Assembly: GCA_964611435.1 (NCBI GenBank)
Contig: CAZSXT010000004.1
Coordinates: 91,345-155,344 of the forward strand
Length of the DNA: 64,000 nucleotides
From: JAYPHU01 sp964611435
Lineage (GTDB): Bacteria > Pseudomonadota > Alphaproteobacteria > Rhodospirillales > UBA2165
Direction of reading: 5' to 3'
The notes under the pieces are model-generated. The model had not been told where the DNA came from. It saw only the letters and a program-made list of their open reading frames with translations, and searched no databases. Shown here piece after piece: positions 44,144 to 52,816 of this stretch. The stretch's first letter is position 1; every line of letters begins with the position of its first letter. Made by a program: the position numbers and the translations under genes.

Positions 44144-44154
44144 CAGATCCCCCT

Positions 44155-47100
44155 CTATTCAGCAGGGCTGAGGGCGGGCTCAGCGCCCGGCTTTTCCTTG
44201 CGCGACCGCCACCAATCCTGAACATTTGCGCGAATCATGAGAGACGCCGATGTTACCACCAAGGTCAGCACCGTCGCAAATCCCAACCCGAAAACAATCG
44301 CTGTCGAGAGTTGAGTCCACCATTGGGTAGACGGCGCGCCGATGCTGACCTCGCGGGTCACAAAATCGATGTTGGTGCTAAGCACCATGGGCATGAGGCC
44401 CAAAATAGTGGTGACCGTCGTGAGCAGGACCGGCCGCATACGCTGGGCGCCTGTCCGCAAAATCGCTTCCATCGGGTCTTTCACTGTCTTCCGCACATGA
44501 TCAAACGTGTCGATCAGCACGATGTTGTTGTTGACCACGATCCCAGCCAGGGCGATCACGCCGACGCCGCTCATCACGATACCGAACGGCTGGCCGGTGA
44601 TGATCAGGCCGATAAACACGCCGATGGTGGACATAACCACCGCCGACAGAATCAACAGCGCCGAGTAGAAACTGTTGAACTGGGTGACAAGTATGATGGC
44701 CATGATGAACAGGGCGACACCAAACGCCTTGGACAAAAATTCCTCCGCCTGACGCTGTTCCTCGTCCTCGCCCTTGAATTCTATTTCGACGCGGGGATCA
44801 ATGTTCTGGCCGGCCAGCCACGCGGCGATTTCCCGGACCTTGTTATCCGCCAACACGCCTTCCTCCACGTCCGCCTTCACCGTCAGCACCCGTTTTCCAT
44901 CGACCCGGTTCAACGTGCCAACCTTGGGCATCGCCTTGCGTTTGACGAAATTAGACAGGGGCACCATACCCGAAGAGGTCTGCACCCGGATACTATCGAG
45001 TTGCTTGATGGTGCGGAATTCGACCGGATATCGCACCCTGATCTCCACCTCATCGTCGGTGGAATCCGGGCGGTATTCATCGACCATGATGCCGTTGGTC
45101 ACCAGCTGAACAGCTGACCCAATGGTTTGCACGTCGGCGCCAAACTTGGCGGCCTGAGCCCGATCAACTTCCAGTTCCCAGGTGATGCCGGGCAGCGGCC
45201 GGGAATCCTCGATATTGATCAGGCCTGGCAGGCTCTCCAATTTCGTGCGGAGAAGCACGGCCACCGGCTCCAATAGCTCGGCATACCGCGAGGTGATCTG
45301 CAACTGGATGGGCTTGCCAACGGGCGGCCCCTCTTCTTCCTTGCGTGCATCCACATAGATGCCTGCCAGGTCCGCCGTCCGTTCTTTGATGTCCGCGAGA
45401 ATGAGCTTGGCCGGACGGCGCTGGTTCCATTTGGCGAATTCGATGGAGACGGTCCCAATGATGTCTTCCGATTCCTGGCTATTCTCCTCCCGGCCGGTCC
45501 GTGTGTAGATGGTCTTAAACTCGGGCTTGGCGCGTTCGCTATCCATAGCGATCACCCGGCGCTCGACCTCTCGCATGATGGCGTCCTGTTCATGGATGGA
45601 GAGATTGCCCCGCGCGCGCACCTGCATCTTGGCGTTCTCCGGCTCGATCTCCGGAAAGAACTCAATCCCGTTGCCGTGGGTCGCGTAATACACCTGTACA
45701 CCGATCAGGACCGCGAACGCTGCCGCCACGACTTTTGCCGGATGGCGGAGCGCCGCATGTAATATGGACACGTAATGTCCGGTAAAACCACCGGCGGCAA
45801 AAACGTCGCCCTTTTCACCGGCATTAATGGCGCGCTGTGCCGCGGCGTCCAGCGCCCCCGGTTTACCGAAGATGGAACCTAAGGTCGGCACGAAAATCAG
45901 CGCCATCATCAACGAGGCCGACAAGGTCAAAATCAGCGTGATCGGCAGGAACTTCATAAATTCCCCGACCACGCCTGGCCAAAACAACAACGGCAAAAAG
46001 GCCGCCAGCGTGGTCATGGTCGAGGCAATGATCGGCCAGGCCATACGCTTGGCGGCCAAGCCATAGGCGATGGCCCGCGGCTCCCCTTCGATCATTTTCC
46101 GGTCTGCGTATTCGGTCACCACAATCGCACCATCGACCAGCATGCCCACCGCCAGGATCAGGCTGAACAGCACGACGATATTCAGGGTCATGCCCAGCGC
46201 AGAGAGCGCCAGGATGCCGACCAGAAAAGAACCGGGTATGGCGATCCCCACCAACCCCGCCGTCCGGAGCCCGAGAAACGCGATAATGACAATCATGACC
46301 AGGACGACGGCGCTGATCACATTGTTCTGCAAATCCAGCAGCATCAGCCGGATGTTGTCTGACTTGTCCTGGGAGAAACTCACTTGAACAGCGTTTTGCA
46401 GGGCCGGCGGCCAGTTCTCCCGCTCTTTCTCGACGGCGGTGCGTATCTGTTCAATCGTATCAATGATGTTGCGCCCGGTGCGTTTGGAGACCTCCAACGC
46501 GACGGCGTCCTGTCCTGCAATCCGGGCAAACCCTTTGGGGTCTTTAAAGGACTGGCGGACGGACGTCACGTCCCTCACCCGGATAACGGCGTCTCCGTTC
46601 ACCAAAACGGGCATTTCCATAATGTCTTGAACGGTCTCAAAAACGCCCGGCACCTTGATCGAAAACCGGCCCGCACCCGTGTCTTGTGCGCCGGCGGCGA
46701 CCAACAGGTTGTTCGCGCGCATCGCCGAAGTGACATTCCCGGCGTTGATGCCATAGCTTTCCAGTTTCACCGGATCGATGATGAATTCGGCCATATCCTC
46801 CCGGTCGCCGGCGATTTCCGCCTTCAAGACGCTGGGAATGGATTCAATAACGTCCTGCAGGTCTTTGGCCAAGGAATTGAGCTTCCGCTTTGGCGCATCG
46901 CCCGACAAAATTACCGTGAGCACAGGGAACAGGCTGAAGTTCACCTCATGGACCGTCGGCTCCTCGGTCTGTTCCGGCAGATCAGGCTTGGCGAGGTCCA
47001 GCTTTTCCCGAACATCCGCCATCGCCACATCGGCATCAAAGCCAGCCTCAAACTCCAAAGTCACATTGGCGCCGCCTTCGAAGCTGGTAGAGCGCATTTC

Positions 47101-47340
47101 CTTCACGCCTTCAATGGAGCGAAGTTCCTGCTCGATAGGCCGGGCGATCAACCGCTCTGCATCCTCCGGAGAGATGCCGTCCAACTTGGCGTTCACGTAA
47201 ATGATCGGGATATTGATATCCGGATCGGACTCTTTGGGAATTTCCACATAGGCGACCGAGCCGGAAATAAGTATCAACACCAGAGCACTGATCACGGTCC
47301 GTGCCCGGTTGATCGCCGCATCAATAATTTTGCCGGTCAT
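44155..47340 (-). CDS. RND family efflux permease (second system)
   Basis: 1061 residues with the double-repeat RND layout: first helix about 13-32, porter loop to about 330, helices 335-480, second loop, and a final helix block from about 880. A transmembrane relay segment reads MLVDGAIVVTEYADRK, with D403 followed by G404, where AcrB-type pumps have two Asp. The closing part FIGLIITGQPFGIVMSGVGVIALAGIVVNNNIVLIDTFDHVR is typical. The start overlaps the adaptor stop by one base (TAATG). It is part of the padR-MFP-RND operon. Substrate unknown. Confidence 0.93.
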   Translation of the reverse strand: MTGKIIDAAINRARTVISALVLILISGSVAYVEIPKESDPDINIPIIYVNAKLDGISPEDAERLIARPIEQELRSIEGVKEMRSTSFEGGANVTLEFEAGFDADVAMADVREKLDLAKPDLPEQTEEPTVHEVNFSLFPVLTVILSGDAPKRKLNSLAKDLQDVIESIPSVLKAEIAGDREDMAEFIIDPVKLESYGINAGNVTSAMRANNLLVAAGAQDTGAGRFSIKVPGVFETVQDIMEMPVLVNGDAVIRVRDVTSVRQSFKDPKGFARIAGQDAVALEVSKRTGRNIIDTIEQIRTAVEKERENWPPALQNAVQVSFSQDKSDNIRLMLLDLQNNVISAVVLVMIVIIAFLGLRTAGLVGIAIPGSFLVGILALSALGMTLNIVVLFSLILAVGMLVDGAIVVTEYADRKMIEGEPRAIAYGLAAKRMAWPIIASTMTTLAAFLPLLFWPGVVGEFMKFLPITLILTLSASLMMALIFVPTLGSIFGKPGALDAAAQRAINAGEKGDVFAAGGFTGHYVSILHAALRHPAKVVAAAFAVLIGVQVYYATHGNGIEFFPEIEPENAKMQVRARGNLSIHEQDAIMREVERRVIAMDSERAKPEFKTIYTRTGREENSQESEDIIGTVSIEFAKWNQRRPAKLILADIKERTADLAGIYVDARKEEEGPPVGKPIQLQITSRYAELLEPVAVLLRTKLESLPGLINIEDSRPLPGITWELEVDRAQAAKFGADVQTIGSAVQLVTNGIMVDEYRPDSTDDEVEIRVRYPVEFRTIKQLDSIRVQTSSGMVPLSNFVKRKAMPKVGTLNRVDGKRVLTVKADVEEGVLADNKVREIAAWLAGQNIDPRVEIEFKGEDEEQRQAEEFLSKAFGVALFIMAIILVTQFNSFYSALLILSAVVMSTIGVFIGLIITGQPFGIVMSGVGVIALAGIVVNNNIVLIDTFDHVRKTVKDPMEAILRTGAQRMRPVLLTTVTTILGLMPMVLSTNIDFVTREVSIGAPSTQWWTQLSTAIVFGLGFATVLTLVVTSASLMIRANVQDWWRSRKEKPGAEPALSPAE

Positions 47341-48443
47341 TACTGACCTTTCAGCCGTGAGATGACCGGCGCTTCGTGCGGCACCGGCTCAACTTTCTGA
47401 CCGGGCCGGACAAATTCCTGTCCCACGGTAATAATCATCAGCCGATCCGGCAGACCGGCAATCCAGACTCCATCCCGATCTTCGGCGACCAATTCAGCTT
47501 TATGGAATTGGACCTGCCCCAAATCATCCACGGCTTTCACCCCAACCGCGCCGTCATCCGCCAACGTTAAAACCGCCGGGGACACCTTATGCACCTTCAA
47601 CGCCTCAAGTTGGAGCCGTATTTCCGCCGTCATGCCGGCGATTGTCGAACGCGCGCTATTGTCGATCTCCATTTCCACACGAAACGTACGCGTGGCCTCT
47701 GTCGCTTCCGTGGAGACATATCTGATCCGGCCGTTGACGATAGCCCCTGTCACAAGTTTTGCCCTTCCTGCGGCGCCGACCTTGACCAAACCCACTTCCT
47801 GTTCGGTGACGTTTCCGACTGCCAACACAGGCGTGAGATCAACGAGAGTGGCCACCGCGCCCCCCACGGCCAGGTAATCGCCGACCTCGACCGGGCGTTT
47901 CTCCAAGACACCATCGAAAGGGGCGCGAATTTCGGTGCGCTGGATGTCCAGCTTCATGTTTTGGAATAACGCTTTAGCCGTCGCGAGATTGGCCTCGGTT
48001 TCCGCCAACTTTACCTTGGAGCGGAAGTTCCGGGACGACAGTTCCTTGGATGCCTGAAACTCAATTTCCCGCTGCTTCACCAATGCCGCTGCCTGACGCA
48101 ATCTGGCTTGGCGGTCATCCATGGCGAGACGGGCGATGACTTCGCCTTGCTCAACCAGTTCGCCTTTGTTTTTGGTGATCGCCACGATCCGGCCTGAGGT
48201 TTCGGCGCGCAGATCCAGCCGCCGGGATGCTTCCGTACGACCCAGAACGATAAGTTCGTTTTTTCGGGATTGTGCGAGGCTGTCGCGGACCCGGACCCGC
48301 GGAATAACGGTGGGCTTGGCAGCGCCTTCAGTCCCCGATGCAGCCGTCTCCTCGGACACGGGCGTCTCCCCAAATTGTCCCGACGCGACCCAGCCGGCGA
48401 CGCCAACAGCAATTACGCCGGCAACGATGTATGACCTTCTCAT
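47340..48443 (-). CDS. RND efflux membrane fusion protein (second system)
   Basis: 367 residues. An N-terminal hydrophobic anchor (about 5-22, SYIVAGVIAVGVAGWVASG) is followed by a biotinyl-lipoyl domain (SLAQSRKNELIVLGRTEASRRLDLRAETSGRIVAITKNKGELVEQGEVIARL, about 55-110), a short coiled hairpin and beta domains ending VRPGQKVEPVPHEAPVIS. This is the periplasmic adaptor of the tripartite pump. It overlaps padR upstream by four bases and the permease downstream by one, so the three genes are translationally coupled. Confidence 0.93.
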   Translation of the reverse strand: MRRSYIVAGVIAVGVAGWVASGQFGETPVSEETAASGTEGAAKPTVIPRVRVRDSLAQSRKNELIVLGRTEASRRLDLRAETSGRIVAITKNKGELVEQGEVIARLAMDDRQARLRQAAALVKQREIEFQASKELSSRNFRSKVKLAETEANLATAKALFQNMKLDIQRTEIRAPFDGVLEKRPVEVGDYLAVGGAVATLVDLTPVLAVGNVTEQEVGLVKVGAAGRAKLVTGAIVNGRIRYVSTEATEATRTFRVEMEIDNSARSTIAGMTAEIRLQLEALKVHKVSPAVLTLADDGAVGVKAVDDLGQVQFHKAELVAEDRDGVWIAGLPDRLMIITVGQEFVRPGQKVEPVPHEAPVISRLKGQ

Positions 48444-49018
48444 GCCGCACCCCCAGGGAGGTTTTCCTCGTCATCAGCAACGGCGCCTGGAGGGGCTTGA
48501 TCCGGTAACGGATTCAACAGTTGTTCCCTATGCTGTTCCATGTATTCGACTATCGTTTCATAGAGTTTGAGACCCAGACCGTGCACGAACCTGCGTCCGT
48601 GGGCGGCTTCACTCAAATCCAGTTCCTGCAGGCACTGGATGCCTTGTTTGTATTGATTGACGTATGTGTCAAAGACCCGCTCCGTCTGTGAATCGCTTAA
48701 CAGATGGGCAAAGAACATCATGACCACGCACTCGGACCGAATTTTGTCAAAGGCAGGCGCTTTGTGGAGTTCCTGGATAAGCCGCTCCCTGCCCTTCTCG
48801 GTCAAGCTATAGACTTTTTTATCCGGCCGACCCGCCTGGTCCACGTATTGGCAGTTGACCAACTCCTCGCTCAGCATCTTGTTCAAGGCGGGATAGATCG
48901 ATCCGAACCCGGCGTCATAGAAATGACTGAACGAGCCTTCTTCGAACATTTTCTTAATTTCATAGCCGGTGGCGTCCCCCAGACTGAGGGTCGCGAGACA
49001 TAGGGTTTTCGTATCCAT
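48440..49018 (-). CDS. PadR-family transcriptional regulator
   Basis: 192 residues from ATG 49018, preceded by AGGAACG; the longer in-frame start at 49084 would place the operator region inside the gene and is rejected. The winged helix domain (about 1-80, LCLATLSLGDATGYEIKKMFEEGSFSHFYDAGFGSIYPALNKMLSEELVNCQYVDQAGRPDKKVYSLTEKGRERL) is a clear PadR type. A C-terminal helical domain (about 85-165) is for dimerisation. As the first gene of an efflux operon with palindromes upstream, it is probably a repressor of its own operon that responds to a pump substrate. Confidence 0.92.
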   Translation of the reverse strand: MDTKTLCLATLSLGDATGYEIKKMFEEGSFSHFYDAGFGSIYPALNKMLSEELVNCQYVDQAGRPDKKVYSLTEKGRERLIQELHKAPAFDKIRSECVVMMFFAHLLSDSQTERVFDTYVNQYKQGIQCLQELDLSEAAHGRRFVHGLGLKLYETIVEYMEQHREQLLNPLPDQAPPGAVADDEENLPGGAA

Positions 49019-49051
49019 GGATCGTTCCTGGTGACATTTTATATATCGAAC

Positions 49052-49109
49052 CGTTATATATCGTGTCGAGATATAACGAGTCAATATATACTATATCAAA
49101 TTGATATAG
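49052..49109. promoter_or_regulatory. Palindromic operator/promoter region of the padR efflux operon
   Basis: Two inverted repeats sit in the AT-rich stretch upstream of padR. The first spans 27 bases (49052-49078): CGTTATAT at 49052-49059 and ATATAACG at 49071-49078 with further inner symmetry. The second (49091-49109) is CTATATCAAATTGATATAG, perfect 9-bp arms around one base. A further TATATCG direct repeat precedes the first. PadR proteins bind such AT-rich dyads, so autorepression is likely (inference). Confidence 0.65.
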
Positions 49110-49181
49110 GTCTGCCGAAAGGCGCGGCACACCCTCGCCGCAAAGCCGCAGTTTGATAATTAAGTGATTTTTTTCAGTTGG

Positions 49182-50939
49182 TTAGTCGATCGGCACGTCG
49201 ACAAAGAAGATCGTTCCCTTGCCCTCGGCGGAAATAAAATCAATGCCGCCGGAATGGCCATCAACGATGGCCTTGGCAATACAGAGACCGATGCCCGTTC
49301 CGTCTTCTGCGCGCGTGGCGGTGCCATCGCCCTGGCTAAAGAGGGAGAATATTTTGTCTCGCTGTTCCTCGGGGATGCCCGGACCATGGTCACTGATTTC
49401 CAGACGGAACTTGTCGTCATGCCTCAGAATGGAAATGTCCACCGCCTGGTTCTTCGGCGAGAACTTGATGGCATTGGACAAAATATGTCCAACCGCTTGT
49501 ATCATCCGTTTATTGTCAATTTGCGCCAGGGCCGGCGTATCCGTGGGCTGGAAGTTCAGCACCACGCCTTTCTCCCTGGCCATTTGCGATTTATCGCCAA
49601 TAGCGTCCACCACGATGTCATTTAAGTCATGTGTATCGAAGCGAAATTCCATCCGGCCGAAATGCAACTGTTCGAAGTCCAGGATGTCATTCACCAGCCC
49701 GCTCAGCCGGTCGGCATTTTTACCCGCCAAGTGCAAAAGTCGCATAGTCTCGAAACTATGCTCGCCGAGCGTACCGCTTTGGACCACACCGATGGCGCCC
49801 TTGATAGCGGTAAGAGGCGTGCGGAGCTCGTGGCTGATCACCGATAGGAAGTCTGTCTTGAGCCGCTCTACCTCTTTCAATCGGCTGATGTCGAGACCGA
49901 TAAACAAGAACCGGAGTTCACCACCAGCTTCGATAAACTCGCCGGCGACCAACATCTCGATTTCCTCACCTTCTTTGGTGCGGAAAACCGTTTCGAAATC
50001 CCGGGCGGAACCTGTTTCTTCTAACTCGGCGATCATCTTCGCCCGGTCATCCGGTCGCGCCCAGATACCCAGGTCCAAAGATGAATGGGACATCGCATCT
50101 TCATAGCTATAGCCGGTGAGGCTGCACCAGGTCTCGTTAACGTCATAATGCTCGCCGTTCAGCGGATTAGAAATCGCCATGACTGCCGGGCTGGAGTGGA
50201 AGGCGCGGGTAAAGAAGGCTTCGCTGATATCCCGCTCGTTGGCGAGCTGTGTCTTCTCGAACTGCATGGAAATTGTGGTTACCAGGGTCCGGTTAAACGA
50301 CTTCGCCAGCAGGGTCAGCATGCAGGTGAACAGGACGAGCATGCTCCCCATGAAATAGCCGAGCTCGGTGCCCTGGACGATGAAGCTAAAACTTACCGGC
50401 AAGATTGCCGGGACAACAAAGGCATAGTAGGACGGGAGCCAGCCCGCATATGCTGCGACGGCGCCAGCGGAAATACCACCCAACACAAAGGCCAGGAATA
50501 CCTGATAGTGGATTTGCTCCGCCGGGAACATCATGAAGCCGGCCGATCCCCAAAGCACCCCTGAAATCAGCGCAGCGACGGTATAATGCATTGCCCAGCG
50601 GCGCTGCGTCTCAAAGTGCGCAGATCCCTTGCTAGCCCCCCTGAAATAAACCAACCGGACAATATTCCAGCCGATGACCAGGGTGAGCCAGCTCCATAGC
50701 AATATCGGATCCACTGCATGGCGCATCACTACCGGCACGCAAATCGCCAGAAGCGAATTTGCGATGATCGGCAAATGGATGTTCTTCTGCACCTCGGCAA
50801 TCTGCTTCAGCTGCACTTGACGTTCGAAAGCGCCGCGCTCGTCTAGCCAATAGTCACCATTTACCGCCTCGCCCCCGAGGAGGGTCTGCGCGAGGCCGGC
50901 GCCCGATGGTCGTTTAGATTTATGGGCGAGCATATCCAT
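49182..50939 (-). CDS. Membrane sensor histidine kinase with PAS domain
   Basis: 585 residues. About six membrane helices fill residues 45-200 (IANSLLAICVPVVMRHAV, ILLWSWLTLVIGWNIVRLVYF, AALISGVLWGSAGFMMFPAEQ, and so on), an unnamed sensory domain. A PAS domain follows (about 225-350, AFHSSPAVMAISNPLNGEHYDVNETWCSLTGYS). The kinase core has LSVISHELRTPLTAIKGAIG with H370, an N-box HILSNAIKFS, DHGPGIP and GTGIGLCIA. No receiver is attached and no response regulator lies next to it, so it is an orphan kinase. Convergence with nothing downstream; it is followed by padR region on the same strand. Confidence 0.92.
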   Translation of the reverse strand: MDMLAHKSKRPSGAGLAQTLLGGEAVNGDYWLDERGAFERQVQLKQIAEVQKNIHLPIIANSLLAICVPVVMRHAVDPILLWSWLTLVIGWNIVRLVYFRGASKGSAHFETQRRWAMHYTVAALISGVLWGSAGFMMFPAEQIHYQVFLAFVLGGISAGAVAAYAGWLPSYYAFVVPAILPVSFSFIVQGTELGYFMGSMLVLFTCMLTLLAKSFNRTLVTTISMQFEKTQLANERDISEAFFTRAFHSSPAVMAISNPLNGEHYDVNETWCSLTGYSYEDAMSHSSLDLGIWARPDDRAKMIAELEETGSARDFETVFRTKEGEEIEMLVAGEFIEAGGELRFLFIGLDISRLKEVERLKTDFLSVISHELRTPLTAIKGAIGVVQSGTLGEHSFETMRLLHLAGKNADRLSGLVNDILDFEQLHFGRMEFRFDTHDLNDIVVDAIGDKSQMAREKGVVLNFQPTDTPALAQIDNKRMIQAVGHILSNAIKFSPKNQAVDISILRHDDKFRLEISDHGPGIPEEQRDKIFSLFSQGDGTATRAEDGTGIGLCIAKAIVDGHSGGIDFISAEGKGTIFFVDVPID

Positions 50940-51005
50940 GACCCTAGTATAGATGAGTGGTATTTCTTACATATGACCTCGATGTAAACGGGTATGTCAA
51001 ACAGA

Positions 51006-51038
51006 ACACCCGGACGGGATAAAGGCCCGTCCGGGTGT
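51006..51038 (-). terminator. Strong hairpin after the amidohydrolase gene
   Basis: A perfect 13-bp stem (51006-51018 with 51026-51038; arms ACACCCGGACGGG and its complement) and a 7-base loop, about 35 bases after the stop of the minus-strand amidohydrolase gene. The following bases on that strand are only moderately T-rich (TCTGTTTG). It probably ends that transcript before the sensor kinase gene. Confidence 0.75.
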
Positions 51039-51073
51039 CAATCTCGAGTTGAAACGAGCTTTATTTTAGTCGC

Positions 51074-52156
51074 TTAAAGCCCCAGCAATTGCGCCGCCGT
51101 ACCGCCGCGAATGGCGTCAAAGTCGGATTCCGACAGGCCCTCGACCCGCTTCAGCAGTCCGACCGGATCGTCATCGCCCATATCATAGGGGTAATCGGTA
51201 CCGAGCAGGATATGGTCCGCACCGTACTTCTTGATCAAGAACTCGAGCTGATCGGGCTCGAACACCATCGTGTCGAAGTAAAACTTCTTTAGATAGTGGG
51301 TCGGCGGATGGGGCAGCCCTTCTCGTACGTCGGCGCGAGCGTGATAGGCGTGATCCATGCGGCCTGCATAAGAAGGCAGATAACCACCGCCATGGGCCAC
51401 GCAAATCTTCAGGCCCGGATGCCGTTCCATCACACCGTCGAAGATCAGGTAGGAAAGCGCGATGCTCGCTTCGATCGGGTGGCCGATCAGATTGATGAAA
51501 TAGTGTTCCTTCAGCCGGTCAGGATGAGTGAACCCAGCGGTGTGGATGAACACCAGAATGCCCATTTCCTCACACTTGGCCCAGAACGGCGCCAGCCGCG
51601 GGGCGGAAAGGTCCTCGCCGCCCACCTGGCTATTGATCTCCACCCCTTTGAAGCCCAGCTCATTGACGCATCGGTCCAACTCGGCCAGCGCCATCTCGGT
51701 GTTCTGCAAAGGGATCGTTCCTAAGCCGACCAGCCGGTCCGGATGTTTGGCGATGTCTTCCGCCATCTCGTCGTTGATCATCTTAGAGACGTCCCGGCCG
51801 ACTTCAGGCTCCGCCCAGTAATAGTACTGATACGGCGAAACAGAGATCGCCTGGATATCCACACCCATCTTGTCCATGTCCTTCAGACGCTCCTCGATGG
51901 ACTGCATCTTGGGCTTGATATACTCAAGCTGCTCCTTGTTGACCTTCTTGGTCAACTCGGACCCGAAAGACAGTGCGGCGAAACCAACGCGCTCGGCCTC
52001 CGCATTCATCATCTCGCCGGCCGGATAGGATTGCCGGTGGCAGTGAACGTCGATGGTCAGGGTCTTGGACCCGTTGGACACCGTGGCGCCCTGGTCGGCC
52101 GCCGGGGCGCAGGTATGGTTGTGCCGATATCCCGGATGAGAGCACTTAAAAAACAT
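51074..52156 (-). CDS. Amidohydrolase-family metal enzyme (ACMSD-like)
   Basis: 360 residues, with about 30 extra N-terminal residues before the TIM-barrel start IDVHCHRQSY. The first metal motif is D-x-H-x-H (DVHCH). Further conserved parts are GLGTIPLQNTEMALAELDRCVNELGFKGVEI, FIHTAGFTHPD, KICVAHGGGYLPSYAGRMDHAY and LLGTDYPYDMGDDDP, with the metal-binding Asp in GTDYP. This is the amidohydrolase_2 group that includes aminocarboxymuconate-semialdehyde decarboxylase and resorcylate decarboxylases. It probably decarboxylates or hydrolyses an aromatic-derived acid. ATG 52156 has only a weak GGAG site; a later start is possible. Single-gene unit, divergent from the YnfA-like gene. Confidence 0.9.
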   Translation of the reverse strand: MFFKCSHPGYRHNHTCAPAADQGATVSNGSKTLTIDVHCHRQSYPAGEMMNAEAERVGFAALSFGSELTKKVNKEQLEYIKPKMQSIEERLKDMDKMGVDIQAISVSPYQYYYWAEPEVGRDVSKMINDEMAEDIAKHPDRLVGLGTIPLQNTEMALAELDRCVNELGFKGVEINSQVGGEDLSAPRLAPFWAKCEEMGILVFIHTAGFTHPDRLKEHYFINLIGHPIEASIALSYLIFDGVMERHPGLKICVAHGGGYLPSYAGRMDHAYHARADVREGLPHPPTHYLKKFYFDTMVFEPDQLEFLIKKYGADHILLGTDYPYDMGDDDPVGLLKRVEGLSESDFDAIRGGTAAQLLGL

Positions 52157-52261
52157 TGTCGGATGACTCCTCTGGATTAGTCTGTTCGATGGGCGACAGA
52201 CTACTTATTTTCGCCCGATTGTCCCGCACTTTGTCAGGCCCAAAACGAAAAGGATTTCGTC

Positions 52262-52603
52262 ATGACTTATGCCCTCACGGGTCTCATTTTCGCCGCCGCC
52301 GCCCTCCTGGAAATCAGCGGCAGTTTCGCTTTTTGGACCTGGTTGCGATCCGGTGGGACCTGGATGTGGGTTGTTCCGGGGCTGGTCGCACTGGCGGTAT
52401 TCGCCTTTCTGCTGACCCGGCTTGATGCCGCCTTCGCCGGGCGCGCCTTCGCGGCCTACGGCGGGGTCTATATCGCGGGTTCTCTCACCTGGCTGTGGCT
52501 AGTGGAAGGTAAGATTCCCGACAAGTGGGACCTGACCGGCGGCGCGATCTGCCTCATCGGCGCGACGGTGATTATTTTCGGGCCGAGAGGAGAGATGGGT
52601 TAA
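52262..52603 (+). CDS. YnfA-family small membrane protein (UPF0060)
   Basis: 113 residues, four predicted helices, the normal size for YnfA. The pattern ALLEISGSFAFWTWLRSGGTWMWVVPGLVALAVFAFLLTR and FAAYGGVYIAGSLTWLWLVEGKIPDKWDLTGGAICLIGATVIIFGPR is diagnostic of the family. YnfA is related to small multidrug-resistance transporters, and export activity has been proposed. ATG 52262 follows AAAAGGA. It is alone on the plus strand. Confidence 0.95.
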   Translation: MTYALTGLIFAAAALLEISGSFAFWTWLRSGGTWMWVVPGLVALAVFAFLLTRLDAAFAGRAFAAYGGVYIAGSLTWLWLVEGKIPDKWDLTGGAICLIGATVIIFGPRGEMG

Positions 52604-52606
52604 ATC

Positions 52607-52790
52607 CCCTCCCCCGTCTTGGGGGAGGGTAAGGAAGGAGGGGAAGCTTAGTAAGCGCAGAGATTACATGTTTTCTCTCTTGCGTCGCCCCCGATCCGCG
52701 AAGCGGCTATCGGGGGTCCATACATTGGTCGAAATGGTCCCCCGAGAATTGGCCCCAACTTACATTGGCTCCAACTCGGGGGTGACGCAA
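52607..52790. repeat. Cluster of inverted repeats between the YnfA-like and mmuM genes
   Basis: This gap between convergent genes holds several dyads: CCCTCCCCC/GGGGGAGGG (52607-52615 and 52621-52629) right after the YnfA-like gene; CCCCCGAT/ATCGGGGG (52688-52695 and 52709-52716) enclosing an inner CCGC/GCGG; a long-range 15-base arm pair with one mismatch (52680-52694 and 52776-52790); and TACATTGG twice (52721-52728, 52761-52768). No T-runs follow. It looks like a palindromic intergenic repeat unit or a degraded small element, not a plain terminator. Confidence 0.5.
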
Positions 52791-52816
52791 TTAAGAAAAA
52801 GAAAAGGCACCTACCT

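Noticed and set aside
46384..47346. Plus-strand reading frame of 320 codons over the RND permease
   Set aside because: Antisense shadow; the permease on the minus strand has the full RND pattern.
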